Part shown: piece after piece, positions 43,587 to 55,125 of the stretch
Layout: each line of letters starts with the position of its first letter
Position numbering within the stretch: the stretch's first letter is position 1
Assembly: GCA_020631735.1 (NCBI GenBank)
Contig: CM036188.1
Coordinates: forward strand, 11,078,214-11,142,213
Reading direction: 5' to 3'
Length of the DNA stretch: 64,000 nucleotides
Source: Saccharum officinarum
Lineage: Eukaryota; Streptophyta; Magnoliopsida; Poales; Poaceae
Notes under the pieces: generated by a model
What the model was told of the DNA's origin: nothing
The model's database searches: none
Seen by the model: the letters and a program-made list of their open reading frames with translations, nothing else
Made by a program: the position numbers and the translations under genes

Positions 43587-46197
43587 ATTTTGCAGGGGAA
43601 GCAGCACTGTAGCAACCTAGCTATGTCCAGAAAGAATGACGTTCTAGGTGCAGAGATCATGTAATTAGTGAGTTGGAACCTTTGGGTCACTAATTACATC
43701 ATCTTTTCCTAACATTGTCTCTCTAAGATAGTCATGCTAGCATGAGCCATGAACATGCAAGTATAGGTGTGGAGGACTCAGTATGGCAAGATATTACGCT
43801 TGACATACCTTATGTTGACAGCAGTTACTCTTCCTCTTCCTTGCTCAGTCTATAACCTAGGCCACTATGTAAGCCCTAGAGCAATGAGCCATTCAAATGG
43901 AGGAGGAAGGAGATCGATTCATTGAAACTTTATATGGGCTATGGGCTCATTCACTTGTTCATGGGCTAAGGGCGATGGGTTGACATAGTGCGGAAGCATC
44001 ATGCTGCGTATGCAGGGGGTAGAGGTTGGTGCGGACGTACGATGAGTGCAGCCATGTGCAATGGTGGTGTGAGCAGTGCGCATGAGGGGCCTGGCAGGAA
44101 GGCTGGCGAGAGAGCATATCTGCACACGGGTGGCCGGTGGTACGACCTATCAAGATGGATAGGAATAGAGCTAGTAAGTCCAAGGCCAGATGCATATACA
44201 ATTTGAAGTGTTTTTGTTTCCACTTTGATTATTTGATTCAAAATTATTTGTCCAAATTTGCCATGTTCTTTGCTATGTTATCCACCTCACGATAGTTCAA
44301 ATTTCTCATATTTTCTTTACCACTGTGCAAACACTTGCTATGTTATCCACCTCGCCATAGTTCAATTTAATTTGGTTCCGATCTCTTGGAATTTTGAACT
44401 CTTCTGGCCTATTAATTGCATGGTGAGGTCAGTTCCTTGGCCAACTTACATCATGGTGGAGAGATATTTCCACAAGGGATGAGCTCGGGCACAACAAGGG
44501 TCACACAAGTGTTGCTGAAGATGGTGACAAGGTGCGGACGAGATATAATTGGACAAGTGCGAGTTGACCATGCACAATGGTCTGTGGCATCGGGGATATT
44601 TGATACTAAAAAAAGGTGATATTTTCATCGATTTTGAGGAAGTTAGAGCGGCGGAGGACATGACAACTCATGTAGGCATGTACGACATCTTGTGTTGCTC
44701 CTATAGTTGCAATTTTATGAGACTGTGGTACAGCTAGTGGGGCGATATGGGTGGCGTGACGAGTGGAAAAAGGCAAGGGCGATGTATCGGCGAGGCCTGA
44801 TAAGTGGAATGCAACTGATGCCCTTGGCTAGAGTGGATTGAGAGAGGTGTAGGTGGTCGTAGTGGTGGTGGTGGTTGGGGGGGGGGGGGGGTTGGATCCA
44901 AGTAGGTTTAGGAAATTGGAAGGGTTCGTTCTTTTAGGGTAGTCTCAATGAATAACTACTCAGTAGTATCTATGACATGCCATGTTATACAGACACCAAG
45001 TAAGAAATTATAGCTCACAATAATGCACAATTCTAATTGAGGCTACAAAGTAAATTCTCCAATCATCTTTTTCATCTCTCTCCTCCAATCATCTTCCTCC
45101 CCACTCCCATATTATTCTGCCTTGTTATCTGTAATGCCAATTCCAATGGATTTCATGTTGTTTCTTAAACTTTGGTTCTAGTCCAAAACCTAGTTTCTTG
45201 CATGATACCCAATTTCTTGAAGTTTTCATCTCTATCCTCTTTATTGTTGTTGCCACCTGAGCAAAATGTCCTACATGGCATGATATTAAATGGCATGAAA
45301 ACTATCTTATTCATAGAATAGGGACTGCCCTTAGTCGATTTAGATTCAATGTTGGAATTGGTTTTCAATTTGAGTTAGGTTTTGTACCATCAAGAGTACG
45401 TTTCACACACGGAATTCAAAAAAGCACATAAATGCATATTGTTATTTTTGATGTAGTTTTTCAAACGTTTCTAGAATTTCAAATTGGCTCCTATTAGCCT
45501 GGTTTGAATTCTTTTTGCGCCCAAACTAAATTGATTAATTTAAAGATTTCACATGTTACAACTACATCCTGATTCAACAAGTTGAAAGACAGATCAAGCC
45601 AGAGCTAGCACGAATGGTTTCCCGGTTTCCAGTAATGCGCACAGCATGCATCCACGAAAACCAGAAAACGTCACTGAGATCTCACATTTGCTAGGGTATC
45701 TAGCATCGATCCACGATCAAATATAAGGTTGTTTGTAGATATATTAAAAGGATGAGAAGAGAATAGATCGATCCATCAGAGAAGCATTGAAGCAGTGCAA
45801 TAGATACATGTCAGCAAGTCGGCCGTAAAGCAAACGCAAGGGCAAGCTAGCTAGGGCGGCATTGGTAGTTAATATATACTGCCACAAACAGGTGCATATA
45901 TAAATTAGGGTTTGAATAAGCTACAGATGGATGCGCGTTATATATACTGCATTGGAGCAAAAGGTTAGTCGTCGTAATAGATAGGGCATGCACGTACGTG
46001 CATAAGAAGAATTACTGCAAAAAAGCAAGCGAGAGGGAGAGAGCTACACTGCAGATCGATAGGCAGCGCATGCAGCAGCAGCCTCTGCTAGCAGCTGACG
46101 TTTTATTGCTCTTGAATCTCGACGCATGGACGAAGCAGCAGCCGAAGCCAGCAGCCTCTGCTTGACTTGAATGGTACTGTACGTAGGCTCCATTCAC
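43587..46197. other. Intergenic stretch, no gene recognised
   Basis: Mixed composition with only chance open frames (for example at about 43960-44240). Two related phrases GCTATGTTATCCACCTC occur at 44273 and 44338, a short degenerate duplication. A run of 15 G lies at 44877-44891. No domain, RNA or transposon end is identified. Confidence 0.4.
44877..44891 (+). repeat. Homopolymer of 15 G
   Basis: A run of G preceded by GGTGGTGGTGGTT. Such runs are prone to length error in sequencing. Confidence 0.9.
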
Positions 46198-46448
46198 GGC
46201 CGGTTTAGTTCCCAAAAATTTTCCTAAAATTTTTCAGATTTTCCGTCACATCAATTTTTGGACACATGCATTAAACATTAAATGTAGATAAAAAATAAAA
46301 CTAATTACATAGTTTAGCTGTAAATCACGAGACGAATCTTTTAAGCCTAGTTAGTCCATGATTAGACACTAATTACCAAATAACAACGAAAATGCTACAG
46401 TCTGCTACAGTGGTTTTTTGAAAAAAAAATTGCAAACTAAACAGGCCC
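46198..46448. mobile_element. MITE of the GGCC(G/T)GTTTAGTTC family
   Basis: Left GGCCGGTTTAGTTCCCAAAA, right (inverted) GGGCCTGTTTAGTTTGCAA. Interior CGTCACATC, CATTAAATGTAGAT, ACGAGACGAATCTTTTAAGC and TGCTACAG place it with the other members in this window. Confidence 0.8.
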
Positions 46449-47629
46449 TCAGCTGGATCGATCATGCAGCCATAGCCGTGCGTCGTCTCGTCGTCGTCTC
46501 GGTATCCACGCTAGCTATAGCTGCTTGCGATTCTTCTGCTTCTTCTTTATTTGATGCATGCAGCTGCAGCATTCGCATTGATAGAGAAGGATCGAGAGGT
46601 CAGAGGCAGAGGAGAGGAGGAATGGGAGAGGACAGGTCGCCCAGCCGCAGCTACAGACATGAAGCTTGCCACCCTAGTACTACTAGTAGTAGGCCGGCCG
46701 GGAACCCCACTTACATGCATGCGTGCATCGTGCGTGAATGCATGACGGACGGGTCACTGGCTAGCTTTGCATGCTCAGTTGCTCACGTACCTACTTGTAC
46801 ATGGCCGGCCGGGCCGGCGCTGGACGTCGTCGGACGACACTGCAGACACCGTAGTATCCTGCAGGAGCATTCCATGCATCCACTCCAGTATTCACCCCTT
46901 GGATCGTGATACCTGCAGGCTGCAGCCATGCATGGGAGAATGTGTAGTTGCATACTGGTAGTAGTACGCAAGGAGTAACTTGCATGTCGCCAAATGACAA
47001 GTGTGAAGAGCTAGTCTGCAGCAAATTATATTACTGTAATCAAAATCTTAGCAGCTGGTTTATTATATTCAACCCAAATAACCGCATGTGCATGCATGCA
47101 CACCCAAACTAATCTTCTCTCTCTGGATCTCGCTCCTGTGGCTTATATGGTATACGTCGGAAAAAACAAAAACAAAAGAGCAAGAAGAGAACAGAAGGGA
47201 AGATATACATAGTTCCTCCCTCTCCCTCATCATAACCTTATGATGTGGTGCCCAATCAGCAGTCTACATCGGCACAACAAGGGTTGTGTTACAGGGCATA
47301 TATGAGTGTCTCATTCCCCGGCCCCCATGCTCTCTCTCCACAATCGCCGTACTAGGCAGACAAACATTGAAACGGTTCTGTCAATAGTAAAAAAGAAAGA
47401 GGTTTGAAGAGGAAATTCAAGAGAATGAATGCATTCAAGTTCTCCATGAATGCAATGCCAGTAGCTAGGACAGCAGTGCGCAATAACGTATCCTCCCATC
47501 TTGTCCCTCCCTCTTCTATTCCCTTCTACGCATTCAAGTAGTAGTATCTATCTTGCCCTCACTCTTCCAAATAACGTACTCCGTATTTGTTTTTTCTCAC
47601 GATCGGGTCATTCACCCGTTTTTCATTAA
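46449..47629. other. Intergenic stretch, nothing firm
   Basis: More balanced in base composition than its surroundings and rich in TGCATGCA/CCGGCC palindromes. No coding frame shows family features. The longest frame (46418-46909) begins inside the neighbouring MITE. Confidence 0.35.
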
Positions 47630-47903
47630 GGCCCTGTTTAGATGCCAAATATTTCCCCAAATTCTACTATGCAAAAAGATGATTCTCCGTCACATCAAAA
47701 TGCCGGCACATGCATGAAGTACTAAATGTAGATTAATTTAAAAACTAATTGCACAGTTTTGTTATACTTTGCGAGACGAACGTTTTAAGCCTAATTAGTC
47801 AATTTTTGGACAATTATTACCAAATAAAAACAAAATGCTACAGTGTTGCACAGTGGTCCACAGTGATTCGGCAACCGCCGAATCGGCCAAACTAAACACG
47901 GCC
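47630..47903. mobile_element. Tourist-like MITE with TAA duplication
   Basis: GGCCCTGTTTAGATGCC at the left, inverted GGCCGTGTTTAGTTTGGCC at the right. TAA at 47627-47629 and 47904-47906. The interior CATGAAGTACTAAATGTAG and GCGAGACGAACGTTTTAAGC is shared with family members. Confidence 0.85.
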
Positions 47904-47994
47904 TAAGAGGAAATTTTATCCATGAAAACAACCACGCACGATCACGCTGGCGAGTGGCCCTCATAAATCAGTGCAAGCACCTAACTACTGGGAA

Positions 47995-49160
47995 AGCACC
48001 TGGCTTATTACATGATAACATTGTTTGGCGACCAAATTGGGCAGACCCCAGCGAGCGTTTTGAACCTTGCCTGCACCCAATCTTCAGCCTCCCGCACAAT
48101 CTTCGTGAAGAGCTCTTGAGTTACAGCTACCGATCTGGAGAAAGTCCTGTTCTTCCGCTCCTTCCAAATGCACCACGAGATAAGCAGCAACAGTGAGTCG
48201 AACGGTGGCCGTGCATCGTTGTCCAACCTCCGCTGTTGCCGGAGCCACCAAGAACCCAATTCATCTGCACCTTCGGGCACCAGCGCCGTAAGGCCAACCG
48301 ATGCTAGCAAGGAGAACCACAGCTCTCTGGTGAGCACGCATCCCCGGAATAAGTGATCGCCAGTTTCTGGAGCTTGGCCGCATAGGACGCATGCATCGTC
48401 GTCCTGGAGGCCATGCCTCTTGCGCCGTTCGGCGGTCCACAAGTGACGGTGGAGCACGATCAGCCAGAAGAAGAACTTGACGCGAGGCGGTGCTTTTGTC
48501 TTCCAGAGCTCCCTGGCGCCAAGCAGTGACGTCGAGCCAGCAAAGAAGGCTCGGTAAGTGGACGATGCTGAGTACTTCCCGTCGGCCGTCCATTTCCAGA
48601 CGAAGCGGTCCGCTTGCGTGGGATCAAGTACGACTCCACGCAGCAGCTCCCAGACTTGGAGATATTGGCACAACACCTGAGTGGTCGGCGCGCCCACGAT
48701 GTCGCGCGCCCAGCGGTTCTGTAGCGTGCCGTCCCTCACCGACCTCTTCTTCCCCGATGCGGAGATCGCCGCGAACAAGTTCGGCGCGAAACGACACAGG
48801 AGCCCAACCTGTGCCCAGCTGTCTGTCCATAGCCTGGTCGAGCACCCGTCACCCAGGATGCTGATGGCGGCAGAGGCGGAACAGGGGGGCTAGCAGGGGC
48901 CGTGCCCCCCAAGCATAGTAGATTCATTTAAATACCTATATAAATATTTATATTTATAATATAAAAATATTAATTTCACCCATTTTTTATTAAAATATGA
49001 TGATTTTGGTTAGAAATAGTGTAGATTTTTTTGAAAATTTGTTGAAGCATATAATTATGTATATTTTATCATATAAAAAATACGATCACATTTGTCCGGC
49101 CCCCCTTAATCAAAATCGCTGGTTCCGCCTCTGGACGGCGGCCATCTGCATGTAAGGGTT
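47995..49160 (-). pseudogene. LINE retrotransposon 3' end (zf-RVT domain), interrupted
   Basis: An open frame of 256 codons (48778-48008) reads WKWTADGKYSASSTYRAFFA, LWKTKAPPRVKFFFWLIVLH and CVLCGQAPETGDHLFRGC: the zinc-binding domain found after reverse transcriptase in plant LINEs, with its Cys/His pattern intact. Upstream on the same strand the preceding part continues as ISILGDGCSTRLWTDSW (to about 48862), until a hAT MITE (48871-49133) interrupts it. A short piece continues at 49142-49160. The reverse transcriptase and endonuclease are absent, so it is a 5'-truncated copy. It abuts the MITE ending at 47903. Confidence 0.8.
48871..49133. mobile_element. hAT-type MITE inserted in the LINE
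   Basis: CAGAGGCGGAAC at the left and the inverted right end CAGAGGCGGAACCAGCG form terminal repeats. The 8-base flanks are GATGGCGG (48863-48870) and GACGGCGG (49134-49141), differing at one base. AT-rich interior between C-rich ends (GGGGGGC / GCCCCCC). 263 bp. Confidence 0.85.
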
Positions 49161-49179
49161 TCCGAATCCCCACTACTAC

Positions 49180-49510
49180 ATATGTCGTATTTTATTAGGA
49201 TAGACTCACACATGCAAGTTTTATGCATTTCCATAGTGCCATTTTAGCTTGTTGACAGTCTAATCTCGCTACAATAGTGATATGACATGGTTTTGCTTCA
49301 TTACTACAGAAACGATTTTTACATATGCCTCCTATTTTTAGGGGAAATTCACTTAGCAAATCATTTATAACTATATTCGTCTCATTTTATTAGTAGTATG
49401 GTCTCACACATGCAAGTTATATGCATTTTAATATTTCCATGGTGCCATTTTAGCTTGTTGAATGTCTAATGTTGCTACCATTATAACCTCCAACATGGTT
49501 TCGTTAGTAG
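49180..49510. repeat. Two diverged copies of a ~140-bp unit
   Basis: TATTTTATTAGGATAGACTCACACATGCAAGTT..GTGCCATTTTAGCTTGTTGA (from about 49188) recurs as CATTTTATTAGTAGTATGGTCTCACACATGCAAGTT..GTGCCATTTTAGCTTGTTGA (from about 49382), spacing about 190 bases. Confidence 0.7.
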
Positions 49511-49535
49511 TGTGAGATGCTCTGCGCATGAATGG

Positions 49536-49831
49536 TTTTAGTCGAGTGGAGAACCACATCTAGAGTTATTAGTGAGTGTTGTCAGCCAAATTTTGGAAAG
49601 ACAAGACACCTTAGACAAGTGGCTCCACCCAAACACTGATCGAGAAAACCCACAACAGGGTTTTCTTGGTGAATCAAGGTGAATTTTAGTCGGGTGGAGA
49701 ACCACATCTGGATTTATTAGTGAGTGTTGTCGGCCAAATTTTGGAAAGACAATACACCTTAGACAAGTGGCTCCGCCCAAACACTCATCGAGAAAACCCA
49801 CAACAGGGTTTTCTTGGTGAATCAAGCTCTA
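49536..49831. repeat. Tandem duplication, two units of 148 bp
   Basis: Unit 1 starts at 49536 (TTTTAGTCGAGTGGAGAACC) and unit 2 at 49684 (TTTTAGTCGGGTGGAGAACC). They match over the full 148 bases with about ten differences, including the foldback AACCC..GGGTT at each unit's end. It makes a chance frame on the minus strand that repeats itself. Confidence 0.9.
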
Positions 49832-51069
49832 AGACAATGGTTATTGGAGACTTGAGTTGGCACATTGGTAGAATGCGGTGGCATGTTTTGGATTAGGTTT
49901 CTAGCAATGGATCAGAAGAGAAGGGCTTATATGCCATGGATGAAAGTGATCTAGGTCACAGCGAGGCGGGTGACCACTGTACATTACAACATGTATTATT
50001 TTTTTTCAGGCCATTCACATTTCAATTGGCTCGGCCTTTCTATTTTGTAGATGTGGCTTCTCCCTCTGTAGAAGAACCAAGTTGATATTAAACCAAGTGA
50101 GTTAAGCCATGGTGGAGCCACAAGGTAGCTACATCTGATTGTCAACACGACAAATGGAGCTAGTGGGAATATAAAAGCTTACAATACTTACAAATGAGAG
50201 ATGTGTGTGGGTATCTAAAAAACCCCACTGACCAGAATTTGGGTTTTTGGAAGATATAATAACCATGTAACCATATTTATTTCTAACAATAAAATCATGA
50301 TCATGTATTATGAAACAACTCCCAAATTTGAATCCAGTGTGTCTTGTATTCTAACATTTGCTCGGCTATTTTTTCGATAGTAGGTCATAGGATTTAAATC
50401 CTCAAATGTGTGCATGCTTTATAAAAGGTATATAAACAGGGAGTAACGTAGGGATGAACTTATCAAAAGTTCAAAAGTATAGCAAACTAGGAGAAATTAA
50501 GCGGTTTTATTGCTATGAAGAAATAGAGACTGAAATTCACATAAAAAGAACTTGATCGGACCTCGGTGATCTCTAGGCCTACCACGCTCTCATTCAACTG
50601 AGCTAGGATGTTTGTAAGAGTAACCACAATGTTGCAGAAAAGTAGTCCATAGGCATTTGAATATTGTCTATCAACTAGCTGAAACATTGTAGAGGTGGTC
50701 TATAGAGCAGTCCATAACTAAAGGTATCCATAGTATATGGGCTGCCCATAAGGAATAAACAAATAATTCTTCTCTCTGCTCACTCTCTCTCTCTTGCCTC
50801 TCTCATAGGGACTACCCAGACCATATACATTATGACAACAACAATAACTATAACCCACTGGCGCAAAAACTATCCATATAGACTGACCAGTCCATATACA
50901 TTGTGGTAGATATCCTAATTTAAATATAGTAGGATGGAATATGTGTGAATGTGTCGAATTTTAAATGAACTCTTCTGCAGGCATGGAACTATACCAATGC
51001 AAAGAAGCCAAAAACTAGCAACCCCATTTAACATGCAACTTTTTTTCTCCTTACATATACCTGCTCTTA
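49832..51069. other. Intergenic stretch, no gene recognised
   Basis: AT-rich, only short frames. Repeated CCATA(T)AGACTG..AGTCCATA phrases at 50690-50910 suggest an old inverted or duplicated element, without definable ends. Confidence 0.35.
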
Positions 51070-51300
51070 GGGCATGTTTGGTTTCATTTTATTAAAGTTT
51101 AACTCCCATCACATTAATGTTCCCTCAAATGCATTGAGTACTAAATGTAGACTAATTGTATGCATGTCGGTACAGATTAGGAGTAATTTACGAGACGAAT
51201 CTATTAAGCCTAATTAGTCCAAGATTGGAAACTTTTTATCAAATAAGACGAAAGTGCTACAGTATTTATTAAACTTTAACTCCTCAAATCAAACACCCCT
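51070..51300. mobile_element. Tourist-like MITE with TTA duplication
   Basis: GGGCATGTTTGGTTTCATTT at the left, inverted AGGGGTGTTTGATTTGAGG at the right. TTA at 51067-51069 and 51301-51303. Same family as 43354-43583, in opposite orientation. Confidence 0.8.
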
Positions 51301-51611
51301 TTAGTTCAAAAAATCTGTATAAACTTTTTTCACATAGGTAGTAGCCAGCTTTTACTTGTGGCAGAGCTTGTAATTTAACTCTGTGCGCGACCACCGCCAA
51401 TTTATTTCCCATGGTCAGTAGTAAGACTGTAGCTAGCACTGGTGCCGTTGGTCAAAGGGGATCACTGCAAAGCTCTGGCCGTTTTGATGTGCACCAATTT
51501 GTCTCACACACGCTGCCTAGCCTCCTTTTCTCTGTCGGCCCGCCTTCATTCATCTCTCACTCATTACTGCATGCATATATGCGTTGTTGCTTTCACATTC
51601 GATCGACCATT

Positions 51612-51868
51612 GGGCCTCGTTTAGTTCGGTGAATTGGGGAGAAAAACACTGTATCAGAATTCCTGTAGCATTTCGTTTGTATTTGGTAAAAATTATCCAA
51701 ATTTTGACTAACTAGGCTTAAAATGTTCATCTCGCAAAGTACAACAAAACTTTGCAATTAGTTTTTTATTTCATCAACATTTAGTACTCCATGCATTTGC
51801 CGACATTTTGATGTGACAGGAAATCTTCTTTTTGCATAGTGAAATTTGGGGGAGAATTGGGGAACTAA
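51612..51868. mobile_element. MITE of the GGCCTCGTTTAGTTC family, first of an adjacent pair
   Basis: GGGCCTCGTTTAGTTCGGTG to GAATTGGGGAACTAA. Matches the next element nearly base for base (GAGAAAAACACTGTATCAG, CTGTAGCATTTCGTTTG, AACTAGGCTTAAAATGTTC). The two are in the same orientation. Confidence 0.85.
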
Positions 51869-52130
51869 GGCCTCGTTTAGTTCAGAGAATTGGGGAGAAA
51901 AACACTGTATCAGAATTCCTGTAGCATTTCGTTTGTATTTGGTAAAAATTATCCAAATTTTGACTAACTAGGCTTAAAATGTTCGTCTCGCAAAGTGCAA
52001 CAAAACTGTGCAATTAGTTTTTGATTTCATCAACATTTAGTACTCCATGCATTTGCCGATATTTTGATGTGACGGGGAATCTTCTTTTTGCATAGTGAAA
52101 TTTGGGGGAGAATTGGGGGCTAAACAAGGG
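51869..52130. mobile_element. MITE of the GGCCTCGTTTAGTTC family, second of an adjacent pair
   Basis: Starts GGCCTCGTTTAGTTCAGAG directly at the end of the first copy and ends GAATTGGGGGCTAAACAAGG. It ends about 80 bases before the WOX3 TATA box. Confidence 0.85.
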
Positions 52131-52210
52131 GTAAACAAGGGCTTGGATCGGCAGCTGCGCATGGCTGGCCATGATGCTCCCTAGCCCTAGCAGCTAGCTA
52201 GCTAGCTGGC

Positions 52211-52219
52211 TCTATATAA
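52211..52219 (+). promoter_or_regulatory. TATA box of WOX3
   Basis: TCTATATAA, with a C-rich initiator-like stretch after it (CCAGCTTCCATCCCAGTCCC). It lies about 415 bases before the ATG, implying a long 5' UTR. Confidence 0.6.
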
Positions 52220-52350
52220 CTGGAGGATCTACCCAGCTCCAGCTTCCATCCCAGTCCCATCCTCGTCCTAGCAAACCTCAAAGACATAGACTAGGAACAC
52301 ACGGCATTTGGCAGCTGATCGATCGAGTTGTGTGTGTGTGGGAAGTTGCC

Positions 52351-52468
52351 TGTGAGCTACATATATCAGAGTATCTGTATGTCTATCTAGCTGTATGCCT
52401 ATATTTACCAGTATTATTATATTTAGCTTATGACAGACTCTGCTGATCGATGCATCTACGATTTGCAG
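52351..52468 (+). other. Possible 5' UTR intron of WOX3
   Basis: GCCT|GTGAGCTA and ACGATTTGCAG|GTGTAGC are plausible donor and acceptor 118 bases apart. Removing it would also delete two short upstream reading frames. This is inferred from splice consensus only. Confidence 0.3.
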
Positions 52469-52628
52469 GTGTAGCTAGAACAACTTCTTAGAACACATAT
52501 AGCTAGCTGTCGTCGTTCTGCAGTTAGCACACACACAACCAAGCTACCTAGGATCGAGCTAGCTAGCTAGGCGTTGAATCCATTGATCGAATCGATCCGA
52601 TCCATCCGAGCTAGCATTAGCATCCTCC

Positions 52629-53514
52629 ATGCCGCAGACACCTTCGACCCGCTGGTGCCCGACGCCGGAGCAGCTGATGATCCTGGAGGAGATGTATCGG
52701 AGCGGCGTGAGGACGCCCAACGCGGCGGAGATCCAGCAGATCACGGCGCACCTGGCCTACTACGGCCGCATCGAGGGCAAGAACGTCTTCTACTGGTTCC
52801 AGAACCACAAGGCTCGCGAGCGCCAGCGGCTCCGCCGCCGCCTCTGCGCCCGGCACCAGCAGCAGTACGCTCAGCAGCAGCTGGCCACTACAGCAGCGCC
52901 GGCTTCGAGCCCTAACAGCAGCGCCACCCTTCCGTCTCCGGCAGCAGGCGGCAGCAGCGCCGGTGTGCATCCGGCGGTGATGCAGCTGCACCAGCACCAC
53001 CACCCGTACGCAACCAACTTCGTGCCACACCTGGTAGACATTTTAACTGTTTACATTCCAGTATTTTTCAGCTTGTTATAAGTGCATGCTTGATAATGTA
53101 TCTATATGTCCATGTTCATCAATTGATTATTAGGGCTACTTGGGGCAGCAGGCGGCGACTGTTCCGCCAGTGCTGAACCCGGCTGCTCCCGGCATGGTGG
53201 ACCTTGCAGCTGCAGCAGGAGGAGGAAATAAGGCTACTGGTGCAGGTGCCTATGGAGGTGGAGGTGCGTTATACAACAGCTGCAGCAGCAATCAGCTGGA
53301 GGAGTGGGACGCCGCAGAGGCCATGGAGCACTGCAACGCCAGCTACGGTGCGGCATCAGGCAGCTCTGACGAGGGTGGCGCAGCTCATCTCCAGCTGCCG
53401 CCGTGCTGCCGCCGCCCTCTCAAGACCTTGGACCTCTTCCCCACTAAGAGCACTGGGCTCAAGGACGAGTGCAGCAGCTCCAAGTCCTCCTCTTGCTCCA
53501 CATCCACCAACTAA
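52629..53514 (+). CDS. WOX3: WUSCHEL-related homeobox transcription factor, WOX3 (narrow sheath/LSY1 type)
   Basis: Exons 52629-53033 and 53134-53514 encode 261 residues. The 100-base intron has donor CACCTG|GTAGAC and acceptor GATTATTAG|GGCTAC. The homeodomain spans about residues 5-70 ([36 protein letters not shown]), with the extra loop residues typical of WUS/WOX proteins. A Gln/His/Ala-rich middle follows. The WUS box is TLDLFP (233-238), in [12 protein letters not shown], and the C-terminus ends SSSCSTSTN. The start MPQTPSTRW and that C-terminus match grass WOX3 proteins (maize NS1/NS2, rice LSY1/NAL2/NAL3), nuclear regulators that recruit founder cells for leaf margins and set leaf width. 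No break is seen. It stands alone in a transposon-rich setting, with two MITEs close to the promoter. Confidence 0.95.
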
Positions 53515-54396
53515 TTAATCGTTATTATTGAATCCCTTTAGTTTCTATATTGCTTCTAGTAGTTCTTTGATTTGCTAGCTAGCTAGCTAGCTAGTAGATT
53601 CGGTCATCTCAAGTGTGCCATTATATTGTTGTGTTCTGTGTGACGCTACCTGCTACTTTCCTTGTTATAACTACGTTTAAGTTTCAGTGCTCGACTTCAA
53701 TCTATATGTATCTATCTTGGTGCAATGGATTTGTTTTAGCACACTGCGACCAATGCTCCATTTACTCAACAGCAACGAGTGAGGGAACGGTCGAACGGAT
53801 GACTTATATATGGCTATATATAATTTACCTTCATCTTCTCTAGTGATGAGTCCTTTATTATCGAGTTTATCAAGTCAAGTCTTTTATCTTGTCCTAAAGT
53901 TAATTGCAACGTGTGATGAAGACTAAGAAATTGCCACATCATGTCAAATTATTCATGCAACTCCATAAGCATCCACCGGAATCCATTTTTTTTTTGAGTC
54001 AAGAGTGTATGTGAATAAATCCCACACCCCACAACCCTTCAAAGGAAAAAAAAACACTTGCCACTTGCATGGGAGTGCTAATCATTCTTTTGAAAAAAAT
54101 ACATCTTATTAGGATGTGGGAGTTCTAATCATTCTTTTGAATCAACCATACATAGGTACCAAAAATGGCATGTCTCAATTATCAGGACTCAAGGATGTCA
54201 TAAGGCTGTGTTTCAGTCTCCCACCAAATTTCAGAATCTTTTGAGAACATTCGAGTATTCCTTCCAAATTTTCATGTGATCATAAAATTTATCCTACATC
54301 ATTTTATTCAAATTTCTATTGCTTTATAAATAATTTTATTAATACAAAGATTATTTTCACAATTTTTTCAAATGAAAACAAAATAATGCCACTCCA
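53515..54396. other. WOX3 3' flank and intergenic sequence
   Basis: A short TAGC tandem (about 53574-53595) and AT-rich sequence. A phrase AATCATTCTTTTGAA occurs twice (54081 and 54128). No gene is identified. Confidence 0.4.
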
Positions 54397-54538
54397 TTAG
54401 CCTTGGTCGATTTTAGCCCATTTCTTTCCATCCTCTGTCATACCTCATTTCAGCCCATGCACCTTCTCATCCCTTCATGGCTGAAATGAGACAGGAGAGG
54501 AGGTAAGGAAATTGGTTGAAATCAGCACAATGCTAAGG
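54397..54538. mobile_element. Foldback MITE
   Basis: TTAGCCTTGGTCGATTTTAG..CTCATTTCAGCC is followed after about 20 bases by its imperfect inverse GGCTGAAATGAG..GCTAAGG, so nearly the whole 142 bases can fold on themselves. No coding capacity. Confidence 0.7.
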
Positions 54539-54889
54539 TATTTTATTTATTTTTCATTAAAAATAATTATGACAAATGTTGTCTTTATGTTATTTTAATT
54601 ACTTCTAGAGCTCTAAAAATTAAAAGAACATTCCAAAGTATATTTCAGGACATGAATAACTTGGAAAAATATGTGCAACCATGATTACTAAGAAAAATAA
54701 ACAATTCACCGTTCTAATGACTTTGTTTAAGAGATTTGCACATCAACGTAAATCTAAAAATAATTTAGTATTTTTTTTATTTTTATGTTGCAGAAGACAT
54801 GTATTTATAGTTAGTACTGATTTCTTGCAGCAACAATTTACATAAGAAACCACCTCTAACTAGAATAGGGAGCATTGTAGCTCACGGTC

Positions 54890-55125
54890 ACTTAAAATCC
54901 ATTTGCAACGGCAGTTTCGTTAAGAAAACCGTACCTAGAAATATAACAACTTTTAAGGGAGATCCTATTAAGAAATCCAACCCTTGAAAATGTGATTTTT
55001 TAGGGTCTTAAGAGAGAACCGGCTCTAGAAATTTCTAGGGGTGGTTCTCTTAATAGAATCGCCCCTAAAAATAATTTAAAGGACTAGTCCTCTATCTTAG
55101 TGAACCATCCCTGAAAATAACTCCC
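54890..55125. mobile_element. CACTA-like subterminal remnant
   Basis: GGTTCTCTTAATAGAATCGCCCC, TTCTAGGGGTGGTTCTC and similar inverted words resemble the right subterminal zone of the complete CACTA (41160-41460). A CACTA terminus is not visible. Confidence 0.55.

Noticed and set aside
46418..46909. 163-codon frame
   Set aside because: Begins inside a MITE and has no recognisable domain or codon pattern.
46000..47300. MicroRNA precursor
   Set aside because: I compared the palindromic stretches with the conserved plant microRNA sequences I know and found no match or convincing long hairpin.
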